Source: Bacteriovoracaceae bacterium (GTDB lineage Bacteria; Bdellovibrionota; Bacteriovoracia; Bacteriovoracales; Bacteriovoracaceae). From it: 64,000 nt of DNA. The stretch lies in contig JAEUWD010000034.1 in the NCBI GenBank assembly GCA_016786485.1, positions 62,001-126,000 of the forward strand. Direction: 5' to 3'. Below the pieces are notes generated by a model that was given only the letters and a program-made list of their open reading frames with translations, was not told the DNA's origin and ran no database searches. The translations under genes were made by a program, and so were the position numbers. Shown here in pieces: positions 17,006 to 26,590 of this stretch (the first letter of the stretch is position 1; every line of letters starts with the position of its first letter).

Positions 17006-17825
17006 AGAATTAAATTGGGTAATTGATTTAGCAGAGCAGAGTGGTGAGATTCTCCTCAAGTATTCTTCACAAATTGAATCGCTCGAGCGACATCATAAAG
17101 CAGGTCAGGGTTTTGCGACTCAAGCTGACGAAGAGTCAGAAAGATTTCTGATTAAGGAAATTTCTAAAGTCTATCCCACCGATCAATTCTTGGCGGAAGA
17201 ATCTTTTTTTAAGTCGGGAAAAAAAGAATATTCAGAATGCAAAAATGGTCGAGTGTGGTTTATCGATCCACTTGATGGCACCAATAATTTTGTGAATGGA
17301 ATTCCTTATTATTCTGTTTGCATTGGTTTGGTTGAAGATTCGGTTGTGAAGTTAGGTGTTGTTTATAATCCGTTTACTGGAGATTGCTATTTTGCCGAAA
17401 AAGGGAAGGGCGCTTATTACGAAAATAAGTTACGTGAAATCCCGATGCGAAAAATCAGTAAGGCCAAAAATCTGACTAAAATGAGTGAGTCGATGGTTTC
17501 GCTGGGAATTATTTCCAGTCGAAAACTCGATGTTAAAAGTGATTACCAAAAACTGGTAACGATGATGAAAATCATTCGGGCCGCTCGCAAATTTGGAAGT
17601 GCAGCACTGGATATGTGCATGGTGGCTTCTGGCCAGCTCGATGCTTACATCGAAACTTCGCTTAAGCCTTGGGATGTGGCGGCAGCATCGCTGATTTTGA
17701 CTGAATCTGAGGTGATAATAACCGACTTAGATTGTTTGGATTATAATGTCTTTAAACCAGGGGTGTTTGCAGCCAGAGAGCCTCTTTATTCCGAAATAAA
17801 AAACTTTCTCCTGGCCGAAAAATAG
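16992..17825 (+). CDS. Inositol-monophosphatase family phosphatase (SuhB type)
   Basis: A 277-residue Mg-dependent, Li-sensitive-fold phosphatase. Metal ligands are in [22 protein letters not shown] and [32 protein letters not shown] is also typical. It could act on inositol phosphates, adenosine 3',5'-bisphosphate, or, like SuhB, also in rRNA transcription; sequence alone does not decide. It overlaps yacG by 14 bases, suggesting coupling. Confidence 0.9.
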   Translation: MKTSKELNWVIDLAEQSGEILLKYSSQIESLERHHKAGQGFATQADEESERFLIKEISKVYPTDQFLAEESFFKSGKKEYSECKNGRVWFIDPLDGTNNFVNGIPYYSVCIGLVEDSVVKLGVVYNPFTGDCYFAEKGKGAYYENKLREIPMRKISKAKNLTKMSESMVSLGIISSRKLDVKSDYQKLVTMMKIIRAARKFGSAALDMCMVASGQLDAYIETSLKPWDVAAASLILTESEVIITDLDCLDYNVFKPGVFAAREPLYSEIKNFLLAEK

Positions 17826-17832
17826 TTATAAT
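17804..17832 (+). promoter_or_regulatory. Candidate promoter before the coiled-coil membrane protein
   Basis: TATAAT at 17827-17832, just after the phosphatase stop, has a weak -35 (CTTTCT, 17804-17809) 17 bases upstream. It would start transcription near 17839, about 35 bases before the GTG at 17874. Confidence 0.4.
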
Positions 17833-17873
17833 TTAACCTAGAGCTAAATTTCAACTTCCATGGAGGGAATGTT

Positions 17874-18839
17874 GTGGATATTTTAAATTATTTTAATCTG
17901 CATACCCGTGAATTTCTTTATATCGAATCCGGACTTTTAATCCTCTTGTTTATTTTGATTATGTTCTATTGGATGTACTACAAGAAAAAATTCCAATCGT
18001 TCAAACATCAAATTCCGGCGGGTGTGGTCAAGACTTATTTGGATTCAGTTATCCAAAATTCTCATTCCCTAAAGTCATCACTTTTTCGAGGTGAAGTTGA
18101 TCCTTCAATCATGCCCATTTCCAGCTTACCTGACTCAATTGAAATTCATACTGGTGGTGCTGGCGGTTCAGCTCAATTAAATCAAAAAAATGCAGAGATT
18201 GCTTCGTTACAAGCGGCTGTCGCTGATAAAAAGAATTTGATTAAGGAACTTGAAAATCGTTTGGCCAATATTCCAACGGGTGAAACAGGAATTGATCCAA
18301 AAGTCTTGGCTGATTTACAAAAGCAATTAGCTGCAGCTAATGCCGAAATTGAAAGATTAAAAGCTCTACTGGCCCAGAAAAATGCTGCTCCTGCCGCTGC
18401 TGGTGGGGTTCCGCAAAGCCAATACGATGAACTAAAAAAACAAAAAGAAGAATTAGAAGAAAAGCTTAAAGAATATGAAGTGATTGAAGATGATCTTGCT
18501 AACCTGAAAAGACTTAAGCAAGAAAATGATCAGTTACGTAAGTCACTTGGCCAAGCTGGTGATTCAGCACAGACCGTCAGTGGTGGTAACGATGCTGATG
18601 CTATGACGACAATTGTGTCTGGTGGCAGTGATGGTGATGACGCTAATACGCTAGTTTCTGGCGGTGGTTCGGGGGATGATGCGATTAATATGGTGGCCGG
18701 TGAAGCTGAAGATACAGGCCCAGTGACTACTGATGTCGCTGATGCAGCACCAGCTGCAGCGGACGCTGCTGAAGGTGCTGACGCTGATAAGAAAACTCCG
18801 GAAGATTTATTAAGCGAATTTGAAAAGATGTTGGGGTAA
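17874..18839 (+). CDS. Single-pass membrane protein with coiled coil and acidic repeat tail
   Basis: Not recognised as a named family. GTG 17874 follows GGAGGG at 17862-17867. The 321 residues contain one transmembrane helix (about 18-36, LLILLFILIMFYWMYY), then a cytoplasmic-type basic stretch. A coiled coil runs over 105-225 (Glu/Lys/Leu heptads). A Gly/Asp-rich tail has three degenerate repeats of VSGG.(D/G)DD/A, then an Ala-rich stretch. The last residues, PEDLLSEFEKMLG, form a short amphipathic helix that could be a docking peptide. It is three bases upstream of the HEAT-repeat gene, so they probably act together. Confidence 0.85.
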   Translation: MDILNYFNLHTREFLYIESGLLILLFILIMFYWMYYKKKFQSFKHQIPAGVVKTYLDSVIQNSHSLKSSLFRGEVDPSIMPISSLPDSIEIHTGGAGGSAQLNQKNAEIASLQAAVADKKNLIKELENRLANIPTGETGIDPKVLADLQKQLAAANAEIERLKALLAQKNAAPAAAGGVPQSQYDELKKQKEELEEKLKEYEVIEDDLANLKRLKQENDQLRKSLGQAGDSAQTVSGGNDADAMTTIVSGGSDGDDANTLVSGGGSGDDAINMVAGEAEDTGPVTTDVADAAPAAADAAEGADADKKTPEDLLSEFEKMLG

Positions 18840-18842
18840 GGC

Positions 18843-19640
18843 ATGTTTAAATTGGTGTTGATAGGATTATCATTTTTATTATTTGTAGCAACCAGTTACT
18901 CCGCTCCAAAGCCGGCAGCGAAAGCGGTAGCAGCAAAAAGTAAAGTTTCTGATATTCAAAAAATCAAAGGTCCCGAAGAGCTGGATAAAGTTCTACAATC
19001 AGAATTAAACGCGTCGGAATTAAAAGTTTTAAAAGAAAAAGTGATTCATTTTTCAAATAAGTCGGTACCCACTTTAATCAAAGCTATGAAGAGTGATGCT
19101 TATCCAGAAAAAAATCGTTGGATGGCGACATTCCTTCTTGGGCGAATTATGGGTGATAAGTCTTCAGCCTTTATTGCACGCTTTGCTGAACATCCAAACT
19201 GGGTTATGCGTCTTGCCAGTTTAAAAACGCTACTTGCTTTGAAACAAGATAAGTACAAATCCATTTATGTAAAATCACTTTCTGATAAATCTTTAATCGT
19301 CCGTGTTCAAGCTTTAGATAATATCAATCATTTAAAAATCAAAGATGCCTCTTCGCATGTTTGGGCAATGTTGTATGATAAGTCGAATTACTCAGGCCAA
19401 GGCAAGCAGCTAAAACGAACCAACATCATTAAAGAAGTGATAAAGACTATTGGTGACTTAGAGTTCAAGAAAGCTGAAGCTCCTTTGTTGTCGATGATTC
19501 AAAACAAAAAATACCAAGATATTCATAACGAGATTGATTACTCACTTTCAAAAATTCATGGCAAGAAATCTCCGGTCGGAAATCTTTCTAAGAAGCAACA
19601 CTTCTGGTCTCGAATTGCTTTAAATAATAAAACGATTTAA
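18843..19640 (+). CDS. Secreted HEAT-repeat protein
   Basis: A 265-residue protein with a Sec signal peptide (residues 1-20, ending SYSA) and then helical pairs of HEAT/PBS-lyase type (residues 75-235: NRWMATFLLGRIMGD, NWVMRLASLKTLLAL, SLIVRVQALDNINHL, FKKAEAPLLSMIQNK). Such solenoids bind other proteins. Probably periplasmic. It is co-transcribed with the upstream coiled-coil membrane protein. Its end overlaps the convergent lipoprotein gene by four bases. Confidence 0.85.
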   Translation: MFKLVLIGLSFLLFVATSYSAPKPAAKAVAAKSKVSDIQKIKGPEELDKVLQSELNASELKVLKEKVIHFSNKSVPTLIKAMKSDAYPEKNRWMATFLLGRIMGDKSSAFIARFAEHPNWVMRLASLKTLLALKQDKYKSIYVKSLSDKSLIVRVQALDNINHLKIKDASSHVWAMLYDKSNYSGQGKQLKRTNIIKEVIKTIGDLEFKKAEAPLLSMIQNKKYQDIHNEIDYSLSKIHGKKSPVGNLSKKQHFWSRIALNNKTI

Positions 19641-20158
19641 AAATTACTGAGTTGTTCTTTTTCGCGGGCCTTATCAATGGCTTGTAGTTTGTTATCAATT
19701 GAGATGATTCGATCAAGTCGATAAAGAATAGTTTTTTCAAGAATTCCATCAGTTCGCATTTCTTTCCAACCTTGTAGGAAATCTTGTTCGACTAATTGAC
19801 GTTTATAGACACTAACTTTGCTAACTTCGCGTCCACCTTGTGAGCCCTTAACCACGTTTATGACCAACATGAATTTCGCCGATTTTACAGCATCGCTACT
19901 TCCGAAGGAATCAGTGAAATTGACCTGTAGTGTATTATCCATCCAACGGGTTTTAATATAACCAGCTTCTTGATTCTGTTGAGCTATGTCGTATTTTTTC
20001 ATGACTTGAATAACGGCTTGCCATGATTGATTGTAGTTTGCGTCAAATACCTCAGATGGTATTTCCATTTCCTCTGTGACTTCACGAAATTTCTCGTAAG
20101 AGCCGCAACCGAGAAGCGTGCCCAAAAAAACGATGCTTAGTAGCTTACTTTTCATCAT
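19637..20158 (-). CDS. Lipoprotein, possibly BamC/NlpB-like
   Basis: About 173 residues starting at the double ATG 20158/20155. A lipobox (FLGTLLGC) puts the lipidated Cys about 17-18 residues in. The mature part has SWQAVIQVMKKYDIAQQNQ followed by AGYIKTRWMD, a pattern seen in BamC-type domains (helix, then a strand ending I.T.W). That similarity is weak. It diverges from kdsD across about 50 bases. No clear ribosome site. Confidence 0.75.
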   Translation of the reverse strand: MMKSKLLSIVFLGTLLGCGSYEKFREVTEEMEIPSEVFDANYNQSWQAVIQVMKKYDIAQQNQEAGYIKTRWMDNTLQVNFTDSFGSSDAVKSAKFMLVINVVKGSQGGREVSKVSVYKRQLVEQDFLQGWKEMRTDGILEKTILYRLDRIISIDNKLQAIDKAREKEQLSNF

Positions 20159-20207
20159 GATTAATGATATCAATGATTTGATTAAAAAGAAATAATAGGA
20201 ACAAACT

Positions 20208-21194
20208 ATGGGTCATTTATCATTGGTTAAAGATGTCTTACGTGATGAAGCGAGAGCGATTGAGCGAATTATTGGATCACTGACAGATGAAAATATCGAA
20301 AAAGTCGCCAATGTCTTTCGAGATTTAAAATCAACCGGTGGAAGTTTGATTATTACCGGAGTTGGTAAATCTGGAAATATCGCTCAGAAAATTGCCTCGA
20401 CCTTTTCTTCACTTGGTTTGCCTTCGTTCTTTTTGCATCCGATCGAAGCTTTACACGGAGATCTGGGGCGTGTGACCAGCCAAGACGCTGTGATTATTTT
20501 AAGTAAATCAGGTTCAACCGAAGAAATTTTAAAACTGCTTCCATATCTTTGTATTCCAAAAGAAAAGGCCATCGCTATTTTAGGTAATACCGATTCTCCG
20601 ATCGCGCAACGTTGTGGAATCATTTTTGATTGTTCGGTTGAAAAAGAAGCTTGTATGCACAACCAAGCACCGACCACCAGCTCAACCGTAGCGTTAGCGA
20701 TGGGCGATGCCTTGGCCGTTTTGTATGAATCAGTTATTGGTGTGACAAAAGAGAAGTTTGCGCGCAACCATCCAGGTGGTTTATTAGGGAAAACGTTGTC
20801 ATTAAAAGTTTCTGATATGTTAATTGCGAAAGATGATTGTCCTTCGGTTACGGCCAATCAAACTCTGAAAGATGCCATCATTGCGATGACAAAAAAACCG
20901 ATTGGCATGTGTGCCGTTTTAGACGGTGATACGCTAAAAGGAATTATTGTGGAAGGTGACGTTCGTCGCTCTCTAACCAAAGATGATAATGCTATCTCAT
21001 TTAAAATTAGCGACATCATGAATGCTAAGCCGATCGTTGGTGATACAAACATGTTAGCTTATGAAGCGCTACAATTAATGGAAAGCGGGCAGCGTGCTGT
21101 TTCCGTTTTACCAATTGTTGAAAGCAAAAAATTTTTGGGAGCTATTCGATTACACGACTTATTGAAAATGGGTTTCGTTTCCAGTAAAAAATAA
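20208..21194 (+). CDS. kdsD: D-arabinose 5-phosphate isomerase KdsD
   Basis: A 328-residue enzyme, the same length as E. coli KdsD, making arabinose-5-phosphate for Kdo of LPS. The SIS isomerase domain (1-180) has TGVGKSGNIAQKIASTFSS, HPIEALHGDLGRV and LSKSGSTEEI. Two CBS domains follow (about 205-325). ATG is weakly preceded by AGGAAC. Its 3' end overlaps lnt, on the other strand, by 53 bases. Confidence 0.95.
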   Translation: MGHLSLVKDVLRDEARAIERIIGSLTDENIEKVANVFRDLKSTGGSLIITGVGKSGNIAQKIASTFSSLGLPSFFLHPIEALHGDLGRVTSQDAVIILSKSGSTEEILKLLPYLCIPKEKAIAILGNTDSPIAQRCGIIFDCSVEKEACMHNQAPTTSSTVALAMGDALAVLYESVIGVTKEKFARNHPGGLLGKTLSLKVSDMLIAKDDCPSVTANQTLKDAIIAMTKKPIGMCAVLDGDTLKGIIVEGDVRRSLTKDDNAISFKISDIMNAKPIVGDTNMLAYEALQLMESGQRAVSVLPIVESKKFLGAIRLHDLLKMGFVSSKK

Positions 21195-22752
21195 AATAAA
21201 AAATCACAATCATACAAAACAGCATTAGTAATGATGAAACGCCTAGAATTTCATAAAAAGTTCGGTGACGTTTAGCAAACTTGAAAACTAAATCAAGATT
21301 TTTAAATTCTCCCGTATTCAAACGTTCGCTTTCAGTACTATCAGGATAAATAATTGAAGTAATACCAGTGTTGGTTGAGCGAATGATCGGAATATTAAAT
21401 TCTACCGAACGCCACTTTGCCAAAAACAAATGTTGTCTCGGCTCGGGAGCTTCATACCAAGAGTCATTGGTCAGATTGAGGATAAAGTCTGTGGTAAGAG
21501 GATTATTCATTAAGTATTCACGAATAAATTTTGATTCGAGAAGTTCATAACAAATAGGAGTAATGAAGCGATATTTTTGGCGAGTTTCAAATAGAGTATA
21601 GTTCTCGCCAGTTTTGAAGAATGCCATGTTTGGAATATACTTTTGAATATAAATATTGAGTGGTCCAAACGGTAATGTCTCACCAAACGGAATCAATTTC
21701 ATTTTGTGATAAACGTTTAGTAATTTGCCTTGATCGCTAAAGTGAAAAGCTGTGTTGTACTCACGTTCAAACCAATCAAACTGTGAAGTTTTTTGATCGT
21801 AACCACCAGTCACAAATTCGCTTTCATTATTGGCGATAACTTGTCTGAAAATTTCCGGCATCGGATAATTTTTTTCTTTTAAAGCTTCCGAACTGATCGA
21901 ATAGGGATAAGAAGTTTCCGACCAAATAACGATAGCGGGTTTAGTATACTTCTCGACTTGATATGGACGAGAGCTTAATTCGAGAAAAGAATCGAGAACT
22001 TCTGTCACTGAACGTTCAACGCCTTTTTCAGATTCAATTTTTAAATAATTTCCGATATTTGCTTGTGAAATTCGAATCGGTAGACTTTCTGTTTTCGGTA
22101 AATTCGGAAGAGTTATCACAAAATTTAAAATAATTAAAACCCCAATCCATGCGTAAGAATATATAAATTTTTTCTTGGCCTTGAAATATTCGATAACTAA
22201 GAGAACTAACCAGAAGCTTAGAAACGAATAAATCAAACTTCCAAAAATCGGAGCAAGTCCTAGGTATTTACCAATGGCGATCCAAGGATGTCCTAGGTGT
22301 CCTGGAAAAAGCTGTGGCGTAAATTCTTGGATAAGCGTTAACCAAAGTGCTTTAAAGAGCGGAACAAACTCTTCTTGTTTAAGCATGAATTGAATTTGTC
22401 GCATGAACTTCTCAAACGGTCTTTGCATCACGAGATAAACCCAATAATAAGGCATGCAGATGAAGGCAAAAAGTCCGCCTAATAAAAGAGCTATAAAAAG
22501 TGGTAACTCACCAAAAACTTCCAACGTCTTAGGAATCCAAAAATAACCTGAATAGGTATGGCCAACAAAAAAGGCGAGCAGAAAATAAATTTGTTTTTTT
22601 ATAGAACCTTCGTAACGATCAAGAAAATAAAGTAAAATTCCAGTTCCCAGAATCGGGGTAATAAGGAAACTTTCATTAAAAAAATTAGGGAACCCAAAAG
22701 AATAGAGAATGCCACCAAAAAGGGTTAAGGAAATTTCTTTAAAAAGCTTCAT
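21142..22752 (-). CDS. lnt: Apolipoprotein N-acyltransferase Lnt
   Basis: A 536-residue inner-membrane enzyme that adds the third acyl chain to lipoproteins. Six or so N-terminal transmembrane helices are followed by a periplasmic nitrilase domain and a last helix. The nitrilase triad is visible: Glu in VIWSETSYPY, Lys in YHKMKLIPFGE, and Cys in PICYELLES; TNDSWY and STNTGI also match. Many predicted lipoproteins in this window are substrates. Its last 18 codons overlap the convergent kdsD gene. Confidence 0.93.
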   Translation of the reverse strand: MKLFKEISLTLFGGILYSFGFPNFFNESFLITPILGTGILLYFLDRYEGSIKKQIYFLLAFFVGHTYSGYFWIPKTLEVFGELPLFIALLLGGLFAFICMPYYWVYLVMQRPFEKFMRQIQFMLKQEEFVPLFKALWLTLIQEFTPQLFPGHLGHPWIAIGKYLGLAPIFGSLIYSFLSFWLVLLVIEYFKAKKKFIYSYAWIGVLIILNFVITLPNLPKTESLPIRISQANIGNYLKIESEKGVERSVTEVLDSFLELSSRPYQVEKYTKPAIVIWSETSYPYSISSEALKEKNYPMPEIFRQVIANNESEFVTGGYDQKTSQFDWFEREYNTAFHFSDQGKLLNVYHKMKLIPFGETLPFGPLNIYIQKYIPNMAFFKTGENYTLFETRQKYRFITPICYELLESKFIREYLMNNPLTTDFILNLTNDSWYEAPEPRQHLFLAKWRSVEFNIPIIRSTNTGITSIIYPDSTESERLNTGEFKNLDLVFKFAKRHRTFYEILGVSSLLMLFCMIVIFYFIFYWKRNPFSISRVIE

Positions 22753-22770
22753 CCCTTAAGGATAAGGCGA

Positions 22771-23820
22771 TTATTTTTTCTTGGCCAGTGCGCGGCCTTT
22801 CTTTTCTTCTTTTGAAAGTTCATTAACTCGAGCTGCCATTGCTAATGCCATTGTTGCATCAACTTTACCACCAGCTAATGTCTTATCTTCAAGTGATTTT
22901 ACTTTCACCGATGAAGCGATAATCGAGTTCTTAATTTGTTCATATGAAAGTTCGGGATAATTTGCCTTAATTAAAGCTGCCACTCCAGTTACAAAAGCTG
23001 TTGCTTGGCTAGTTCCAGTCATTGCTGCTGCTTTACCACCAGGGATTGAAGAGATAATTCTTAAACCAGGTGCTGCAACGTCTACTGATAATTTACCCCA
23101 GTTTGATGAAGCGATAACATTTACATCTTCGTCGTGAGCATTAACCGAGATGATGTTATCTAAACCGTAACTTGCTGGGTAGTAAGCATATTTCTTATCA
23201 TCGATATTACTTTTTTCGTTACCTGCTGCTGCTACGACTAAGATACCTTTTTCTTCAGCTTTTCTAAGGATTCTTAATTCTTCAAGTGAAGGTTCTGGTC
23301 CACCACCAGAGTAGTTAATCATATCTACAGTTTGGTCTACTGCGAATTCTAAAGCACGAATTGTTGAATTTAAGTTAGCTTGTCCAGAAGCTTGAGGATT
23401 GTAATATTTTAAAATAAGTAATTTTGCTTCTGGGAAAACACTCTTGATGATTCCTGCTACGTGAGTTCCGTGGCCATGAGAATCAGCTGGGGTAAGTGAT
23501 GGTTTTGACATTGAGAAATCAACACCATAGTTTGATTCAGAAACTTTACCGTTAATAACGTGAATATTATCTCTTAAATGAGGGTGATTATAATCGATAC
23601 CGGTATCAATAACCGCGATAACCACGTCCTTTTTCTTTTCAAAATTCTTCCAAGCCCCTGAAAGGTTGATAGAAGATGAGTTGGTATTAGTAATACCCCA
23701 GTTGCTAAATGTGTGATTAAGTAATTCCATTTTATAACCAAATGGAAAACGGCTATTCGCCGAAGCGACACTTGAAAGGAAGAGGAGCATCATCAGAGAG
23801 AGCGTTTTCAAGTTTTTCAT
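22771..23820 (-). CDS. Secreted subtilisin-like serine protease (S8 family)
   Basis: A 349-residue exported protease. The signal peptide is residues 1-21 (ending SVASA). The catalytic triad is D72 (AVIDTGIDYNHP), H117 (SHGHGTHVAG) and S271 (MTGTSQATA); the oxyanion Asn is in VVAAAGNE. Only about 45 residues lie between the signal peptide and the catalytic core, so there is no full I9 propeptide. The tail ends in a basic KKGRALAKKK. Secreted subtilases are abundant in predatory Bdellovibrionota, which is suggestive only. Confidence 0.94.
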   Translation of the reverse strand: MKNLKTLSLMMLLFLSSVASANSRFPFGYKMELLNHTFSNWGITNTNSSSINLSGAWKNFEKKKDVVIAVIDTGIDYNHPHLRDNIHVINGKVSESNYGVDFSMSKPSLTPADSHGHGTHVAGIIKSVFPEAKLLILKYYNPQASGQANLNSTIRALEFAVDQTVDMINYSGGGPEPSLEELRILRKAEEKGILVVAAAGNEKSNIDDKKYAYYPASYGLDNIISVNAHDEDVNVIASSNWGKLSVDVAAPGLRIISSIPGGKAAAMTGTSQATAFVTGVAALIKANYPELSYEQIKNSIIASSVKVKSLEDKTLAGGKVDATMALAMAARVNELSKEEKKGRALAKKK

Positions 23821-23966
23821 TTATATCCCTTTATTTTAAATGGCCAAGAAGGCTAAAAGTTACCTCTTAATAAGCAAAACCGAGGCCAGTTCAGACACCC
23901 GTATTTACTCGATAACGGCAGTAAAATGACTAGTTTTTTGACGGCCCCAGTGAAGCGACTAAAAAG

Positions 23967-23995
23967 TCGACAATTCAGACTCATAACGCTATATA
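23967..23995 (+). promoter_or_regulatory. Candidate sigma70 promoter for the trypsin-fold lipoprotein
   Basis: TCGACA at 23967-23972 and TATATA at 23990-23995 are 17 bases apart, giving a start near 24002. The rest of the 23821-24095 gap shows no gene or hairpin that I can support. Confidence 0.4.
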
Positions 23996-24095
23996 TGCGA
24001 GTTAATAATAAAAGCACTGCTAAGTCCTCAATATTTAGTGAGATATTGCACGTAGTTTGACAGAAGAGGAGACAGTTTCCTATGATGATCAGTCT

Positions 24096-25508
24096 ATGAA
24101 ATGGCTTATCTTAATAATGACTTTTGGACTGTTGAGCGCTTGTAATCAAGAGCAAAAAGCTGAACGCCAAACACCGCCGGTGACTGATGGTAGCGAGATT
24201 CCCCCTGAAATTCGTGAGTATTTAAACAAACAAAAAATTCTTTGTAACGAAGGTGATGAGTGTCATAGTTCTGTGGCCAAAGTCGTGGTTTTAAAAAATC
24301 AACCACCTGTCACTTTGACTCAAAAATTAGAAGCCAATTTTTGTACAGGTGTTTTAGTTGGTCCCGATCTGATGCTGACTTCAGCGACATGTTTAGGCAC
24401 AGATGTTTTAAAGAAAATCAAAAAATGTGATGAATATGTTTATTTCACTTTTTCGTCTCGCTCTGCGGGTGAAGAAGTGCATTTCAAGTGTGCCAAGCTA
24501 GTCGATAATACAGCATGGGATAAATTAGAAATTCCTGAAAACGCTCTTTGGCGTAACGATTTTGCACTCATTCAATTGGCCGGAACACCTGAACGGCAAG
24601 AAGTGAAATTGGCCGTTGATGGTATCGATGATATTGAATATTACACTTGGAAAATTAATCAGAAAGATCAGTTCAATGGTAAGATGGTGCGCGAGGAATG
24701 TGAGCATCTTTTTAATTCTTACATGAACCCTTTTGCGACTTCAGCATTTTCGCCTTACGTGCCGTTTGCCAACTGCACATTCAATGTTGAATCGGAAGGT
24801 AATACGGGAGCTCCAATTTTTAATTCAGCTGATGAGTTAGTGGCCATTTACTCTCGCGCCTTCCCAAAAGATCGTATCGATTCACTTATCAGAAATAAGC
24901 GCCTGATTAAAAATGAAATTGCACCATTGGTTCATGCGACCAATATTGGCTGCTTGAAGCTGACGAGTTTAGATGTCGACCAATCTGAATGTAAAAAACT
25001 ATTGGAATTAAGCACGTTAAAAAATCTCGAGAATGATTTAGTTCATGGCGAACAAAACTTTGCAGAGTTTCGCCAAAACGTTAAAGCAGACCTTGAAACT
25101 TATATCAAATATTTTGATACAAAAGTCGAATTAGTTTTTGCTCGTTTCCAAGATAATCCTTTTATTTTTTGGTATGAATTAAGAGCTATTCCAAGATGTT
25201 TTAGGGACCCGGAGAAGTGGATTGATAGTAAGCCACTTAAGAATTTTTTCTTAAAGTGGTTATTAAGAAAATCATTCCCATATCACTACGCACACCCAAC
25301 ATGGAAATTAGCTATTCCATTTGATCGCTATTTAAAGCCACAACCTATCGTTGAAAGAATAGATTCTGATGTAAATTATCTGGCGATTTTCTCACCATAT
25401 AATTTAAAGAAAAATGGTAGTTCTGATGTCTTGTTAACAGTACCAAAAGTGGCAGGAAATTCAGAAGATCTAAGTCAGAGACTTGTGGATATTAAGGCTT
25501 GCGAATAA
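24096..25508 (+). CDS. Lipoprotein with a trypsin-like fold lacking catalytic residues
   Basis: 470 residues from ATG 24096, chosen because the signal peptide follows at once (MKWLILIMTFGLLSAC, lipid Cys 16); a TTG 39 bases upstream extends the frame. Residues 55-260 follow the S1 protease plan: FCTGVLVGPDLMLTSATCL, NDFALIQLAG, and SEGNTGAPIF. The catalytic His is T98, Asp is kept (D155), and the nucleophile position is T237 (GNTGAP for GDSGGP). It is thus probably a binding protein, not a protease. The C-terminal 200 residues are not recognised. Confidence 0.82.
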   Translation: MKWLILIMTFGLLSACNQEQKAERQTPPVTDGSEIPPEIREYLNKQKILCNEGDECHSSVAKVVVLKNQPPVTLTQKLEANFCTGVLVGPDLMLTSATCLGTDVLKKIKKCDEYVYFTFSSRSAGEEVHFKCAKLVDNTAWDKLEIPENALWRNDFALIQLAGTPERQEVKLAVDGIDDIEYYTWKINQKDQFNGKMVREECEHLFNSYMNPFATSAFSPYVPFANCTFNVESEGNTGAPIFNSADELVAIYSRAFPKDRIDSLIRNKRLIKNEIAPLVHATNIGCLKLTSLDVDQSECKKLLELSTLKNLENDLVHGEQNFAEFRQNVKADLETYIKYFDTKVELVFARFQDNPFIFWYELRAIPRCFRDPEKWIDSKPLKNFFLKWLLRKSFPYHYAHPTWKLAIPFDRYLKPQPIVERIDSDVNYLAIFSPYNLKKNGSSDVLLTVPKVAGNSEDLSQRLVDIKACE

Positions 25509-25514
25509 TCCGAT

Positions 25515-26558
25515 TTATTGTTTTGTTTGATTGAGATCTTTCCAGCTTTTTCCTGCACGGTTTGAGCGAGTTCTTTGCCAAGTATCTACCGCTTGATTGT
25601 GTTCTTTGTATGTGGCAGTAAAGACGTGAGTCCCATCATTTTTACTCACAAAATAAAGATAATTATGCGGTTCTGGATCAAGCGTGGCTTCAATCGCCGC
25701 ACGTGAAGGATTACAAATCGGTCCAAGTGGTAAGCCTAAAATTTTGTAAGTGTTGTAACTGGTAGCTTCGAGTAAATCTTTTTTTCTTAAGTTCCCGTTA
25801 AACTTCCCATCCCGGTGGTAAATGCCGTAAATGGTGGTGGGGTCAGCTTGCAGGCGCATCTTTTTCTTTAAGCGATTATGATAAATTCCAGCAATCGTTC
25901 GACGTTCGAAAGTCGCACCAGTTTCTTTCTCAACAATCGAAGCTAGTGTAATAATTTGGTGTGGATTGAGATTAGGATAAGCCAATGTCAGAGATTTTGT
26001 GGCCCGTTTAAATTGTTCCACCATGGTTGAAACAATCAATTCCGCCGGTGTTTCAGGAGCAAAACGATAGGTTTCGGGATATAGATACCCCTCGGTTGAA
26101 TCGCCGGTTAGATTATATTTTTTTAAGATTTTTTCGCTTTTCGCAGCTTGAACAAAATCACTAGCATTTTTAACAAAACCTTTGGCGGCCAAGATCTCTG
26201 AGATTTCATAAAGGTTTTTTCCTTCGGGGATAGTGATGGATAGAAGCACTGGAAGCCCTGAAATCAAAGCTTCATGCACGTCGAGAAGATTAGCGCCTTT
26301 CTGAATTTCGTAAGTGCCCGCTTTAAACTTGGTTAACGAATTTTTGAATTTGCTGTAGTAATGGAAAAGTCTTGGGTTTGAAATCAAATTATCTTTGTAG
26401 AGACGGTAATTAATTTGCGCAAAGGTATCACCAGTTTTGATTTGAAAAAAAGTGTTTTGTGTAGGCACACCTTTTGTCATGAGATAATAAATATGCATCC
26501 CGCTTAGTAGTAATCCGATAATAGGAGGAAGAATGAGAAAATAGACGAGCTTTTTCAT
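25515..26558 (-). CDS. mltG: Endolytic murein transglycosylase MltG
   Basis: A 347-residue inner-membrane protein with one N-terminal helix (residues 5-27), a LysM-like region (QIKTGDTFAQINYRLY, IPEGKNLYEISEIL), and the YceG catalytic domain. The catalytic Glu is in LASIVEKETG; MRLQADPTTIYG, SYNTYKILGLPLGPICNP and NYLYFVSKNDGTHVF are family signatures. It ends nascent glycan strands. ruvX follows the same strand upstream; mltG-ruvX neighbourhoods are common. Confidence 0.95.
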   Translation of the reverse strand: MKKLVYFLILPPIIGLLLSGMHIYYLMTKGVPTQNTFFQIKTGDTFAQINYRLYKDNLISNPRLFHYYSKFKNSLTKFKAGTYEIQKGANLLDVHEALISGLPVLLSITIPEGKNLYEISEILAAKGFVKNASDFVQAAKSEKILKKYNLTGDSTEGYLYPETYRFAPETPAELIVSTMVEQFKRATKSLTLAYPNLNPHQIITLASIVEKETGATFERRTIAGIYHNRLKKKMRLQADPTTIYGIYHRDGKFNGNLRKKDLLEATSYNTYKILGLPLGPICNPSRAAIEATLDPEPHNYLYFVSKNDGTHVFTATYKEHNQAVDTWQRTRSNRAGKSWKDLNQTKQ

Positions 26559-26590
26559 CTGATTAACCTTTTTTAAGTAATACTTATATT

